Positions 32,716 through 40,617 of a stretch of DNA of 64,000 bases are shown here, piece by piece. Origin of the DNA: Pelagibius sp. Alg239-R121 (lineage in GTDB: Bacteria; Pseudomonadota; Alphaproteobacteria; Kiloniellales; Kiloniellaceae); NCBI RefSeq assembly GCF_947331435.1, contig NZ_CAMZOF010000006.1:434001-498000 (forward strand), given 5' to 3'. The position numbers and the translations under genes are program-made. A model generated the notes under the pieces. That model did not search any database and was not told where the DNA came from. It saw only the letters and a program-made list of their open reading frames with translations. Numbering within the stretch: position 1 is the stretch's first letter; each line of letters begins with the position of its first letter.

Positions 32716-34407
32716 GCCCAAGTTTCTTCTGCTGAACCTGAAGCAAAAACCCAAGAGAGCGGATTGCTTATCCGGTTCTTTTGTTATCTCCTCGCCTTTT
32801 CCGCCCCATTTTCGAGCTTTCTGGTCTACCACGACTATCTGGAGTTCCGATCCGAGGTCGCTGGTATCTTTGTGTTGTTCGTGGTTTTTGCCCTCCTGTT
32901 GACCGCGGTAAACCTGTTTCAGAATCTAATTTTCAGTTCTGTGATTTACGGCGGGATCGTTGTCGTTTTCTGCGACTTTGCTTTCGCAGAGATGATCAAG
33001 CAGGACTCACTTGTCCTGTCGTTGGTGATTTTATTTGCGGTGTTCTTGGTATCGGCATTTGCAGCCAGATTTATCACGAAAGCCTGCTGGCCGGCCCTGC
33101 TTGCCTTCCTGTTGGTATTTTTGATTTCCAGTGTTGTTGTTCCGCAACAGCAGCAAGCAGAAGACAGCTCGACCGGTCTGGCAAGTGCAGAGGGTAACCC
33201 ATCGCTGCCACCTGTCATCCATATCATTCTCGATGAGCATCTTGGGCTGGATGGCTTTCCGCCTGATATGCCTGAAAGCGCGGCGGTCCGGACGGAACTT
33301 CTTGGGTTCTTTCATCGCTGGGGTTTTCGGGCCTACACACAAGCTTTCAGTGAGGAATTTGCGACCAAGAATTCTCTGCGCAATCTCTTCGCGGCCCAAT
33401 CGGGTCCGGAGTCTATGGATAAACTCGGCGAAGATGACATTGCTTCTGTTGCCGGTGACGCTCTGCGGGACATGTCGGCGCAGGGCTACAGGTTTGTTGT
33501 CGAAGGCATAGATCACGCCAACCTCTGCAACTTTATCGGTTTCGCGGGAGTCGAGTGCCGAAACTATGAAGCTCTCTCAATCCGTACGCTCAAAGATATG
33601 CCGCTTCCCAGCTGGCAGAAGACTCTTGTCATTGCCGGTAACTATTTGAAACAAAGTACTTTGTACAAAATTGCCCTGAATGTGGAGATCCTTGCTTTCA
33701 AGCAACTTCAGGCGGCCGGGATCACTATTCCAATCTTCGACGCCGAAGCTTATTCACTCTCCACGCTGTCCAGTTTTCGCCACATCGACAAGATCATCGG
33801 TGACGTTCCGCAGATAAAGGACGGCGAATACAGGATCTATCACCTGGTCATTCCGCACTTTCCCTATGCCCTGAAAGCGGATTGCAGCATTCGTGAGGTG
33901 AGCAACTGGCAGAGTTACGACAGCTTGTTAACGGCAACATTTAATTCCCTGGAAACCAGGCGAGAGAAGTACCCACTCTACATCGAGCAGTTGCGCTGCC
34001 TTTATGCGCGCCTGGATGTCCTGATGCAGAGACTGCGTGAATCCGGGTTGGAAGAACGCGCGGCGATTTTGCTCCATGGCGATCACGGGTCGCGGATTAC
34101 CGTCAACCTACCGCCGGATACGCCGCGCGCTAGAATAACTGACACTGATCTTGTCGACAGCTATTCGACCCTTTTTGCCGTTCGTGCGCCGGGTTTGAAG
34201 GCGGGCGTGGACAGAAGCAGGGTTTCCATCCAGAAGCTCTTTCCCGCCTTTACGGGCAGTGCATTTTCCGCTTTGCCGGCGCCTGAGGTGACCGGGCAGC
34301 CGCCGTTGCTTAACTTACGTGGCAAGCCTTCGCATCGTTGGATCGAAATGCCGAACTTCGGCATGGGCTGGTACAAAAACCCCGACCGGGAAATTCCTGA
34401 ACCTTGA
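32704..34407 (+). CDS. Membrane-anchored sulfatase-fold hydrolase/transferase
   Basis: A 567-residue inner-membrane enzyme. Five hydrophobic segments lie in residues about 24-150, followed by a large periplasmic domain of the alkaline phosphatase/sulfatase superfamily: VIHIILDEHLG (metal-binding acid after strand 1) near 176, and LLHGDHGSR near 460 (metal-binding Asp and His). Relatives hydrolyse sulfate esters or transfer phosphoglycerol/phosphoethanolamine to polymers. The lipid- or glycan-linked substrate is unknown. It is the third gene of a run with the YLDPGTG protein and the NoeA-like methyltransferase. The start codon lies in the duplicated copy of a 28-base repeat. Confidence 0.82.
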   Translation: MSEGAQVSSAEPEAKTQESGLLIRFFCYLLAFSAPFSSFLVYHDYLEFRSEVAGIFVLFVVFALLLTAVNLFQNLIFSSVIYGGIVVVFCDFAFAEMIKQDSLVLSLVILFAVFLVSAFAARFITKACWPALLAFLLVFLISSVVVPQQQQAEDSSTGLASAEGNPSLPPVIHIILDEHLGLDGFPPDMPESAAVRTELLGFFHRWGFRAYTQAFSEEFATKNSLRNLFAAQSGPESMDKLGEDDIASVAGDALRDMSAQGYRFVVEGIDHANLCNFIGFAGVECRNYEALSIRTLKDMPLPSWQKTLVIAGNYLKQSTLYKIALNVEILAFKQLQAAGITIPIFDAEAYSLSTLSSFRHIDKIIGDVPQIKDGEYRIYHLVIPHFPYALKADCSIREVSNWQSYDSLLTATFNSLETRREKYPLYIEQLRCLYARLDVLMQRLRESGLEERAAILLHGDHGSRITVNLPPDTPRARITDTDLVDSYSTLFAVRAPGLKAGVDRSRVSIQKLFPAFTGSAFSALPAPEVTGQPPLLNLRGKPSHRWIEMPNFGMGWYKNPDREIPEP

Positions 34408-34409
34408 AG

Positions 34410-34982
34410 TCAATGGCCGTCGGAATGCAGGTCCAGCGTCATCAGGTGGTACTTTCGGCGTGGTACGAAACCGCAGCGTTCGTATAGGGTCTGTGCGGCC
34501 CTATTGTCGTTGTCGACCTCCAGGTGCAAAGCGACGACACCGGCCTTGGTCAGGCGCTGCGTGATCGCCTCCAAGGCCCTCCTCCCGAGACCCCTGCCCC
34601 GTTCTTGCTCGGCGATATAGAATTCATCGATAAATGCGTCCCGTCCGGCCAATTCAATAGAATAGCCGAAGCAGATGGCGATGTAGCCGATGGCTTGCAC
34701 ATCCCGTTGGATCAGCCAGATCTCTCCCAGAGCCGGTTCCTCGAGCAATTTCGAGATCGCCTGCCGCCGAGAGGCTTCGGACATCATGATGCCCTCGAAG
34801 GTATGATAGGCAGAAACGAGAGGAAGCAGTGGGAGCAGATTTTGGGGCAAAGCCTTGTGGAGACTGAAAGGTCCCTCGCCGCCGATGGAAATGTCGCCGT
34901 CAACGGGGTCAACCACGAGAGACATCCGTGGCGAACTGTGGGTCTTTTCGGCAGCCAACCTTGCCGCGCGGCTTAAATTCAA
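34410..34982 (-). CDS. GNAT N-acetyltransferase
   Basis: Up to 190 residues with a GNAT core in the C-terminal two thirds: AIGYIAICFGYSIELAGRDAFID, EFYIAEQERGRGLGRRALEAI (the acetyl-CoA pyrophosphate loop R-G-x-G-L-G), and LHLEVDNDNRAAQTLYERCGFVPR. Start is uncertain: TTG 34982 gives the longest product and ATG 34925 a 171-residue one, neither with a good ribosome binding site. Substrate unknown. It converges on the sulfatase-fold gene with a two-base gap. Confidence 0.82.
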   Translation of the reverse strand: MNLSRAARLAAEKTHSSPRMSLVVDPVDGDISIGGEGPFSLHKALPQNLLPLLPLVSAYHTFEGIMMSEASRRQAISKLLEEPALGEIWLIQRDVQAIGYIAICFGYSIELAGRDAFIDEFYIAEQERGRGLGRRALEAITQRLTKAGVVALHLEVDNDNRAAQTLYERCGFVPRRKYHLMTLDLHSDGH

Positions 34983-35190
34983 GATGCATGAGCGAAATTT
35001 GTCCGAGAAACCAGGGTGTTAGAGTCCAATTAGCCGGACGTTATCTCAGGTTTTGCGGTTTGGGAATGACCAATCTGCTGTCCAGTGCCTGCTGAGGCAG
35101 CGACAAGCAGTTCAAGGTTGGATGCCCGGGGCTCAGATGCCAGAGCCCAGATAGTAGGTTACAGATGCCAGAGCTCAATTGGGCGAGACG

Positions 35191-35652
35191 TCAGACAGCT
35201 TCGACCTGTATTTCGCTGTGCAGAATCATGCTGATCAAGCGGAGCAGATAGGTGCGCCGGTTTTCGTCGTCCAGCATGCGGATACCGATATCGCTGTCGG
35301 TCTGCCAGGCCAAACGACCACGCATGGTGCCGGCGGTCGGATGACAGACGGCCACCTCGCTGTCGTGCGGAAGCTCTTCGGTGAGATGGAGGCGGAAACC
35401 TCCTAGAGAAACATCGACCAAAGGCACTCTTTCGAAGGCATCCCGTCCTGCGACCTGCAGAGTGATATGCGCAGGATCTTCCAGCATGAATCGTTGCCAG
35501 GCGCGCCTGTCTTCATCCGACAGATAACTTGCCGACTGTTCGTTTTCTGTGCCGTGGTCTGATGATGTCTGTGCAGGCGCAACCTCTTCCGATGATAATT
35601 TGGTCGAAGTCAGGTCGATCGCCGTATTGACCCGTGCCATGATTTTCCCCAT
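35191..35652 (-). CDS. PilZ-domain protein
   Basis: A 153-residue soluble protein. The first 50 residues are Ser/Glu-rich and likely disordered; then a PilZ domain with the c-di-GMP-binding RRAWQR (R-x-x-x-R) and DVSLGG (D/N-x-S-x-x-G) motifs, strands GRLAWQTDSDIGIRM and a C-terminal helix. Both nucleotide-contact motifs are intact, so cyclic-di-GMP binding is expected. As a single-domain adaptor it probably controls motility or polymer production by contact with a partner. AAGG precedes the ATG by 4 bases. Confidence 0.85.
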   Translation of the reverse strand: MGKIMARVNTAIDLTSTKLSSEEVAPAQTSSDHGTENEQSASYLSDEDRRAWQRFMLEDPAHITLQVAGRDAFERVPLVDVSLGGFRLHLTEELPHDSEVAVCHPTAGTMRGRLAWQTDSDIGIRMLDDENRRTYLLRLISMILHSEIQVEAV

Positions 35653-35815
35653 GAAGCCTTAAAAAGGTCCAGGAGGAGCTTGGCAGAATATGGTTAATCA
35701 ATGGTTAAGAGGTCGCTATTGACGTGTGCTGCCGGCGCTACGGTGCGGGGCTTCGCAAGTCGGCTGATCGCTGTTCAGGGCACTCGCTGCGCCGCCACTG
35801 ACAACCGGTAATCCG

Positions 35816-36385
35816 CTAACTGTTGCTCGCTGCCTGAACTAAAAGCGTATCAAAGGTGGTTTGATCACGCTTCAGGACGAAAGGCAGATGGCCGCTGGAA
35901 AGACTGAAACTGTCTTCTCGCCGGATTTCGGCAATGGATTCTGCATAGTTGGACAGCAGGTCACAGGTGAGATTCTTGCCGCGTTTTCCCGTGATGAAAT
36001 GACGGCTGTTGGGCCCGTAACTCCAACAGATCTCGTACTTTTCCCGCCAACGCCGAACAACCCAGTGACCGCGAACCAGGCGCCTATTGCCCGGGAACCA
36101 AAGGTAGCTCTGCCCGTTTTCAGCCAGATACTCGACCTGCGTGCCGGGTCCCGGCCTCTCACTGCAGGAAGTCGAATAGTACTTTCCAACCGGATAGGTG
36201 CGGCAGTCCCGGTAGACGTCAATGAAGGTCATGACCGTCTTTCCTGCAAGATGCGTACGCGCCTCTTCGACCGGCATTTTGTATATTTCATAGATCGGTG
36301 GGCCGAAAACCTCGCTCTGATAGCCACAGGCGCTGAGGAACAGGCAGACTCCGACGAGAGGCATGAAAATCCTGGGAACGGTCAT
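35816..36385 (-). CDS. Predicted lipoprotein of unknown function
   Basis: A 189-residue protein with a type II signal sequence: MTVPRIFMPLVGVCLFLSAC, with the lipobox LSAC placing the modified Cys at 20. The mature part has several Cys (CRTYP, STSCSER, EICWSYG, LTCDLL), suggesting disulfides in the periplasm. No family recognised. The ATG at 36385 is chosen because it makes a proper signal sequence. It follows the DUF1499 gene by 7 bases, so they form one unit. Confidence 0.7.
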   Translation of the reverse strand: MTVPRIFMPLVGVCLFLSACGYQSEVFGPPIYEIYKMPVEEARTHLAGKTVMTFIDVYRDCRTYPVGKYYSTSCSERPGPGTQVEYLAENGQSYLWFPGNRRLVRGHWVVRRWREKYEICWSYGPNSRHFITGKRGKNLTCDLLSNYAESIAEIRREDSFSLSSGHLPFVLKRDQTTFDTLLVQAASNS

Positions 36386-36392
36386 AGAGATG

Positions 36393-36974
36393 TTAACCTG
36401 ACGTAGAAGCTTGCTTGGCAACCGCAATCTCGATGGCTTCGATCCAGGCGGCGATGCGATTTTGATTGGCGCCGAAGTCCTTACGGCCGTAAACCGCGCG
36501 GCTGTAGATTACCAAACTCGATTTTCCGTCTCCGGCTTCTAAGATCCTGATCGTGATGAGATCGGGAAATTTCATGTGTCGGGTTGTTGCGACATAGTCC
36601 CACTGCATCGCGGGGGGCGGCTGACTGGACTGATCGGCCTTTGGCCTCTCCCTGTCATCCCGTCGCAAGCCTTCGGTCGATTCGACGACCTTGCGCACGA
36701 TCTTCACCAGCTGTTCCTGTGAAACGTCGTAAACCGAACTGGCCCTGTCCGGCGGACGCTTGGCGCAAAAATTCTCGGGGCACAGAAGGAAACTGTTGGG
36801 GGTGGCGCGCGGTTCGAGTGTTGCGAAATCGACCACATCCAGTGGCGGGGCGCCGAACAGGACCGCCCAGGTGTTCTCCCGGCCGATAATTGCCATGACG
36901 ATAGCCAATGCCAATGCGGCGGCAATAAGGAGTCCGAACAGCCACTTGAAGCCGGTAACGAGAATTTTGATCAT
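36393..36974 (-). CDS. DUF1499 family membrane-anchored protein
   Basis: A 193-residue protein with an N-terminal transmembrane helix (about 8-31) and a DUF1499 domain. Family marks include NSFLLCPENFC near the start of the domain, WDYVATTRHMKFPDLITIRI, and the closing SRAVYGRKDFGANQNRIAAW. The start ATG 36974 has AAGGA 4 bases upstream. DUF1499 proteins are widespread in Proteobacteria and of unknown function. Immediately downstream lies a predicted lipoprotein. Confidence 0.85.
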   Translation of the reverse strand: MIKILVTGFKWLFGLLIAAALALAIVMAIIGRENTWAVLFGAPPLDVVDFATLEPRATPNSFLLCPENFCAKRPPDRASSVYDVSQEQLVKIVRKVVESTEGLRRDDRERPKADQSSQPPPAMQWDYVATTRHMKFPDLITIRILEAGDGKSSLVIYSRAVYGRKDFGANQNRIAAWIEAIEIAVAKQASTSG

Positions 36975-37186
36975 TGGTCCTTTTTTCGCCGTCGAACTTA
37001 CCACTGTGCGTAAGCGTCCTGCTGGGTTACAGCAGGCCAGCGCCGATCGCGCAAGTCAGAAGCCATTGGAGCTAGCCGGAAATTCACCGCCAAAGGGGCG
37101 GGAAAAACTTGTAAAGTCCTGACTTATCCTGCTTTTCTCTTGAGCCTTCGTTTTCGACACGGAATCCGGATTTTTTAAGAAGCCTT

Positions 37187-37948
37187 ATGTCCGATCAGTT
37201 TCCCCGATCGCCGATCGACCAGGAGCCACCCCGGCGTGGCGTTTCCGGTGTCTTGATCTTTGTCTTGATTCTGGTGATCGGAGCCGTTGCCCTCTATTTC
37301 CTCGTACAGCGATTTCCAGGTGCGCTGTCGGGCCAAGACAATCAGATTTCTCTGGTTTATCTGGTCGTTCTGGGGGTTGTCGTGCTTTTGTCCGCATTAA
37401 GCATTCGCCGTCTGGATGGAACCGCCCTCGCCCGCTATTTACGCTATGGCGCGCTCTGGGCCGGCATATTTGTCGTGCTGGCCGGCGGCTACAGTTACCG
37501 GACCGAGATGCGCAGCCTGGGACAGCGGATCATGGGTGACATGCTGCCAGGCTACGGCGGCGCGACAGGCCCGAACGAATTGACTTACACGCGGGCTGAG
37601 GACGGTCACTTCTATGTCGATACCGAGTCCAGCCAGGTGCCAGTCCGCTTCCTCGTGGACACCGGTGCGACTCTGGTCGTGCTTAGCCCCGGGGACGCTC
37701 AGCGGCTGGGGTTTGATTTGACGAAAGTTCGCTTTGATCAGTATTTTCAGACCGCGAACGGCACCGTCAGAGGCGCAAGCGCTGTCCTGAACGAGCTTTG
37801 GTTCGGCGAACGGGTGCTCAGGAATGTCCCCGTGTCGATCAACGAGGCGCCGATGTCCGACTCCCTACTCGGCATGTCCTTTCTTCAACAACTCGACAGC
37901 TTTGAGGTTCGCGGCGACCACCTGATCCTCCGCTGGTCGGCCAATTAA
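37187..37948 (+). CDS. TIGR02281-type retropepsin-like aspartic protease
   Basis: A 253-residue membrane protein with three hydrophobic segments (about 20-40, 53-71, 88-104) and a C-terminal clan AA aspartic protease domain. The catalytic motif is [13 protein letters not shown] with Asp158; the flap region follows at TANGTVRGA, and [19 protein letters not shown] is the family's closing motif. The active site faces the periplasm by topology prediction. Retropepsin-like enzymes act as dimers. Substrate is not known. It is the first gene before bioB, 10 bases apart. Confidence 0.88.
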   Translation: MSDQFPRSPIDQEPPRRGVSGVLIFVLILVIGAVALYFLVQRFPGALSGQDNQISLVYLVVLGVVVLLSALSIRRLDGTALARYLRYGALWAGIFVVLAGGYSYRTEMRSLGQRIMGDMLPGYGGATGPNELTYTRAEDGHFYVDTESSQVPVRFLVDTGATLVVLSPGDAQRLGFDLTKVRFDQYFQTANGTVRGASAVLNELWFGERVLRNVPVSINEAPMSDSLLGMSFLQQLDSFEVRGDHLILRWSAN

Positions 37949-37958
37949 GAGGTTATCC

Positions 37959-38954
37959 ATGCAGGTTGCGTTGAGCGCGAAACCGCTAGAGCAGCATGAC
38001 GATGTGAGCGCGCCGCGCCACGACTGGACCCGCGAGGAGGCTCAGAGGCTTTATGATCTCCCCTTCAACGATCTGCTGTTTGAGGCGCAAACCGTTCACC
38101 GCCGGTATTTCGATCCCAACAAGGTCCAGAAGAGCCGGCTGCTGAGCATAAAAACGGGTGGTTGTCCGGAAGATTGCGGCTATTGCAGTCAATCGGCAAG
38201 TTATCCCTCCGGCCTGAAGGCTTCCAAGCTGATGGAAGTTGAGCGGGTGCTGAACGAAGCAAAAAAGGCGCGTGATGCCGGTGCCAGCCGCTATTGCATG
38301 GGCGCGGCCTGGCGCAGTCCAAAAGCGCGTGACATGGAGAGTGTGGTTGCCATGATCCAGGGCGTGAAAGCGCTGGGGATGGAGACCTGCATGACTCTGG
38401 GCATGTTGAGCGGCGACGATGCCGTGCGCTTGAAGGAGGCCGGACTTGATTACTATAACCACAACATCGACACGTCCGAGCGCTATTATCAGGAAATTAT
38501 CACCACCCGGAGCTTCGAAGAACGGCTCGAGACTCTGACCAACGTTCGCGAAGCCGGCATGAAGGTCTGTTGCGGCGGTATTCTCGGTATGGGCGAAGAC
38601 TCCATGGACCGGACCGACATGCTGGTAACGCTGGCCAACTTGCCGCAGCACCCTGAAAGTGTGCCGATCAATATGCTGATCCCGATTGAGGGCACGCCGC
38701 TGGCCAAATCCGAACCTATTGATCCGATTGAATTCGTCCGAAGTATCGCTGTCGCGCGTATTATGATGCCGAAGTCCATGGTCCGGCTGTCGGCCGGCCG
38801 GACCGAGATGTCCGATGAAACCCAGGCTTTGTGTTTTTTCGCCGGTGCCAACTCGATATTCGTAGGCGATACATTACTGACTGCCGGAAACCCGGAAGAA
38901 GACAAGGACGCGGTCTTGTTCGGCCGCTTGGGTCTCAAGCCGATGGAGCTGTAA
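37959..38954 (+). CDS. bioB: Biotin synthase
   Basis: A 331-residue radical-SAM enzyme. The 4Fe-4S cysteines are C69, C73 and C76 in [21 protein letters not shown], the GILGMGE segment and [12 protein letters not shown] are typical BioB regions, and [10 protein letters not shown] holds the Arg that binds the 2Fe-2S cluster. It inserts sulfur into dethiobiotin. No other bio genes are nearby, so biotin synthesis is scattered in this genome. Standard length, ATG start. Confidence 0.97.
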   Translation: MQVALSAKPLEQHDDVSAPRHDWTREEAQRLYDLPFNDLLFEAQTVHRRYFDPNKVQKSRLLSIKTGGCPEDCGYCSQSASYPSGLKASKLMEVERVLNEAKKARDAGASRYCMGAAWRSPKARDMESVVAMIQGVKALGMETCMTLGMLSGDDAVRLKEAGLDYYNHNIDTSERYYQEIITTRSFEERLETLTNVREAGMKVCCGGILGMGEDSMDRTDMLVTLANLPQHPESVPINMLIPIEGTPLAKSEPIDPIEFVRSIAVARIMMPKSMVRLSAGRTEMSDETQALCFFAGANSIFVGDTLLTAGNPEEDKDAVLFGRLGLKPMEL

Positions 38955-39017
38955 GTGCGGGACACCCCTACGGGTTGCAAACGGTTAAAAAGTGCGCCAC
39001 GCCAGTCAAAGGCGGGC

Positions 39018-39023
39018 TATAAT
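39018..39023 (+). promoter_or_regulatory. Possible -10 element upstream of the RHH gene
   Basis: A perfect TATAAT lies 30 bases before the ATG of the ribbon-helix-helix gene, but the expected -35 position holds no TTGACA-like hexamer. An activator or an extended -10 type promoter would be needed. Confidence 0.3.
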
Positions 39024-39052
39024 CCCACACAAAACAGAGGTGGGAGAACGAA

Positions 39053-39352
39053 ATGTGTCACATATTTGCGGGACAGGATCCTGAGAGTTACGCCTATCAG
39101 ACCCGCTCAATGCGGCTGAACGGCCAAAGTACCAGCATTCGTCTGGAAGAGACTTTCTGGAACCTGCTCGAGGAGATTGCCGCGTCCCAGGACATGACGG
39201 TGCCGAAGTTCGTCTCGACGCTCCACGACGAAGTCTTGGAGATTCACGGTGAAGTCAGCAACTTTACCTCTTTGCTCCGTTGTGCCTGCACGGTCTACCT
39301 CGACAAGGTGAAAGCCGCGAGTCCCGCCATAACCGAGAGCGAAGCCGCGTAG
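39053..39352 (+). CDS. Ribbon-helix-helix domain protein
   Basis: A 99-residue protein beginning MCHIFAGQDPESY, a start shared by many alphaproteobacterial members of the RHH_4 family. The RHH DNA-binding unit follows: TRSMRLNGQSTSIRLE (ribbon), FWNLLEEIAASQDM and VPKFVSTLHDEV (helices). FTSLLRCACTVYL closes it. Probably a dimeric repressor; targets unknown. GAGGTGGGAG gives a strong ribosome binding site. Confidence 0.88.
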   Translation: MCHIFAGQDPESYAYQTRSMRLNGQSTSIRLEETFWNLLEEIAASQDMTVPKFVSTLHDEVLEIHGEVSNFTSLLRCACTVYLDKVKAASPAITESEAA

Positions 39353-39385
39353 TATCAGGATAACACCTCCTCTGCATCCGGGCCG

Positions 39386-39473
39386 GTTACACTCTCTGTA
39401 ACACAACGGCGCGGATCTCACTGTCGGCGGTCAAAGACCGCTCGACAGGACCAGCGGCAAAGCCGCCTCTGTC
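39386..39473 (+). promoter_or_regulatory. Cluster of hairpins with a mutually exclusive arm, upstream of glyoxalase gene
   Basis: Three stem-loops in a row: GTTACA/TGTAAC (39386-39402); CTGTCG-GCGGTC, loop AAA, GACCGC-T-CGACAG (39421-39448, 12 pairs with one bulged T); and GCGGC, loop AAA, GCCGC (39454-39466). The GACAG at 39444-39448 that closes the second hairpin can instead pair with CTGTC at 39469-39473 and extend the third. That gives two exclusive folds 55 bases before the next gene. Confidence 0.4.
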
Positions 39474-39528
39474 ACGCGCCCCAAGTGAGCCCAGGTGAAA
39501 AACACCGGGCGATACAGGGAAAGGCGCA

Positions 39529-39924
39529 ATGGCAAAAGCTATCCACAGTATGATTCGTGTCCTTGAAGAGGCACGATCGGTCGATTTTTACCAACGAGCC
39601 TTTGGTTTGGAGGTTGCCGACCGATACGAATTTGACGGATTTACACTGGTTTACCTGCGTAACGGCGACGCGGATTTCGAGCTGGAACTGACTGTGAATC
39701 ACAGTCAGACCATGCCCTATGAACATGGCGACGGTTATGGCCATATTGCTTTTGCCGTCGACGATCTGGAAGCCGAACACAGCCGCTTTCACTCTTCGGG
39801 CCTCGCACCGAGAGATATCGTCGAATTCGAACGCGACGGCGCGTTGATGGCTAAGTTCTTTTTCGTGCAGGATCCGGACGGCTACAAGATCGAAGTGCTG
39901 CAGCAGCACGGCCGCTATCGCTGA
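39529..39924 (+). CDS. gloA: Lactoylglutathione lyase-like VOC protein (glyoxalase I)
   Basis: A 131-residue glyoxalase I-like protein: KAIHSMIRVLEEARSVDFYQ gives the metal ligand His6, DADFELELTVNH the first Glu, GYGHIAFAVDDLE the second His and GYKIEVLQ the second Glu. Length and motif set agree with GloA, which isomerises the methylglyoxal-glutathione hemithioacetal. The sequence is close to but not a textbook GloA (RNGDADFELELT rather than the usual TSMLELTHNWG), so a related VOC lyase is possible. Preceded by an unusual set of hairpins. Confidence 0.75.
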   Translation: MAKAIHSMIRVLEEARSVDFYQRAFGLEVADRYEFDGFTLVYLRNGDADFELELTVNHSQTMPYEHGDGYGHIAFAVDDLEAEHSRFHSSGLAPRDIVEFERDGALMAKFFFVQDPDGYKIEVLQQHGRYR

Positions 39925-40032
39925 GCACGCGGGCATTCCTGTGGAACGACTGGGCCATGTACCTGGTAGATGCCGATCAAAAAACAAGCAAGACAAACAG
40001 AAGCAAAAATTTTCCGAGGGAGGAAAAAAACA

Positions 40033-40581
40033 ATGAGAACAGTGGATAAGCGACAAAAGCTATCACGCCGCGGCTTCCTTGCCGCGTCCGGTGGCGCCGC
40101 TGTCGGGGTTGCTCTGGTCACCTCAGCAGGCGTCGTTTCGTCGCCTAGCGGTGCCTGGGCAATGGAGGTTAAGGCTTTGAAGCCCGAAACCATGGCGACC
40201 CTGATTCAATTCGCCCGCGACATCTATCCGCATGACCAAATCGCCGACCGCTATTACGCCAAGGCGGTTAAGGGGCACGACGAGACCGCAATGAAGGACG
40301 CCAAACATAAGGCGATGATCGAGGAAGGGATTGCCGATCTCGATCGCCGGGCCGAAGCCGCCGGTTCCACGCAAGGTTACCGCGGTATGGGTTGGGAAGC
40401 AGAGCGCGCGGCACTTCTGCGTGAAATATCATCCACCGCTTTTTTCCAGGCTATCCGCGGCGGTTTGGTGGTCAGTCTCTACAATCAAAAAGAGATCTGG
40501 CCGCTGTTCGGCTTCGAAGGCGCCTCCGCTGATAAAGGCGGATACATCGAGCGCGGCTTCGACGATATCGACTGGGTTTAA
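40033..40581 (+). CDS. Tat-exported small subunit of a GMC dehydrogenase (gluconate_2-dh3 family)
   Basis: A 182-residue protein with a twin-arginine signal (SRRGFLAAS, residues 11-19) and cleavage near AWA, then a domain similar to gluconate 2-dehydrogenase subunit 3: LKPETMATLIQFARDIYPHDQ at its start and QAIRGGLVVSLYNQKEIWPLFGF at its end. Such subunits bind the flavoprotein and carry it through the Tat pathway. ATG 40033 follows GGGAGGAAAAAAACA, an excellent ribosome binding site; the longer frame is not needed. The flavoprotein gene is 36 bases downstream. Confidence 0.85.
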   Translation: MRTVDKRQKLSRRGFLAASGGAAVGVALVTSAGVVSSPSGAWAMEVKALKPETMATLIQFARDIYPHDQIADRYYAKAVKGHDETAMKDAKHKAMIEEGIADLDRRAEAAGSTQGYRGMGWEAERAALLREISSTAFFQAIRGGLVVSLYNQKEIWPLFGFEGASADKGGYIERGFDDIDWV

Positions 40582-40617
40582 GGCGCAATGCGCTGATAAA
40601 GAGGTGGGAGAAGAATT

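Noticed and set aside
37959-38954. Biotin biosynthesis operon around bioB
   Set aside because: Only bioB is present; the genes before and after encode a protease-like protein and an RHH regulator, not bioF, bioD or bioA.
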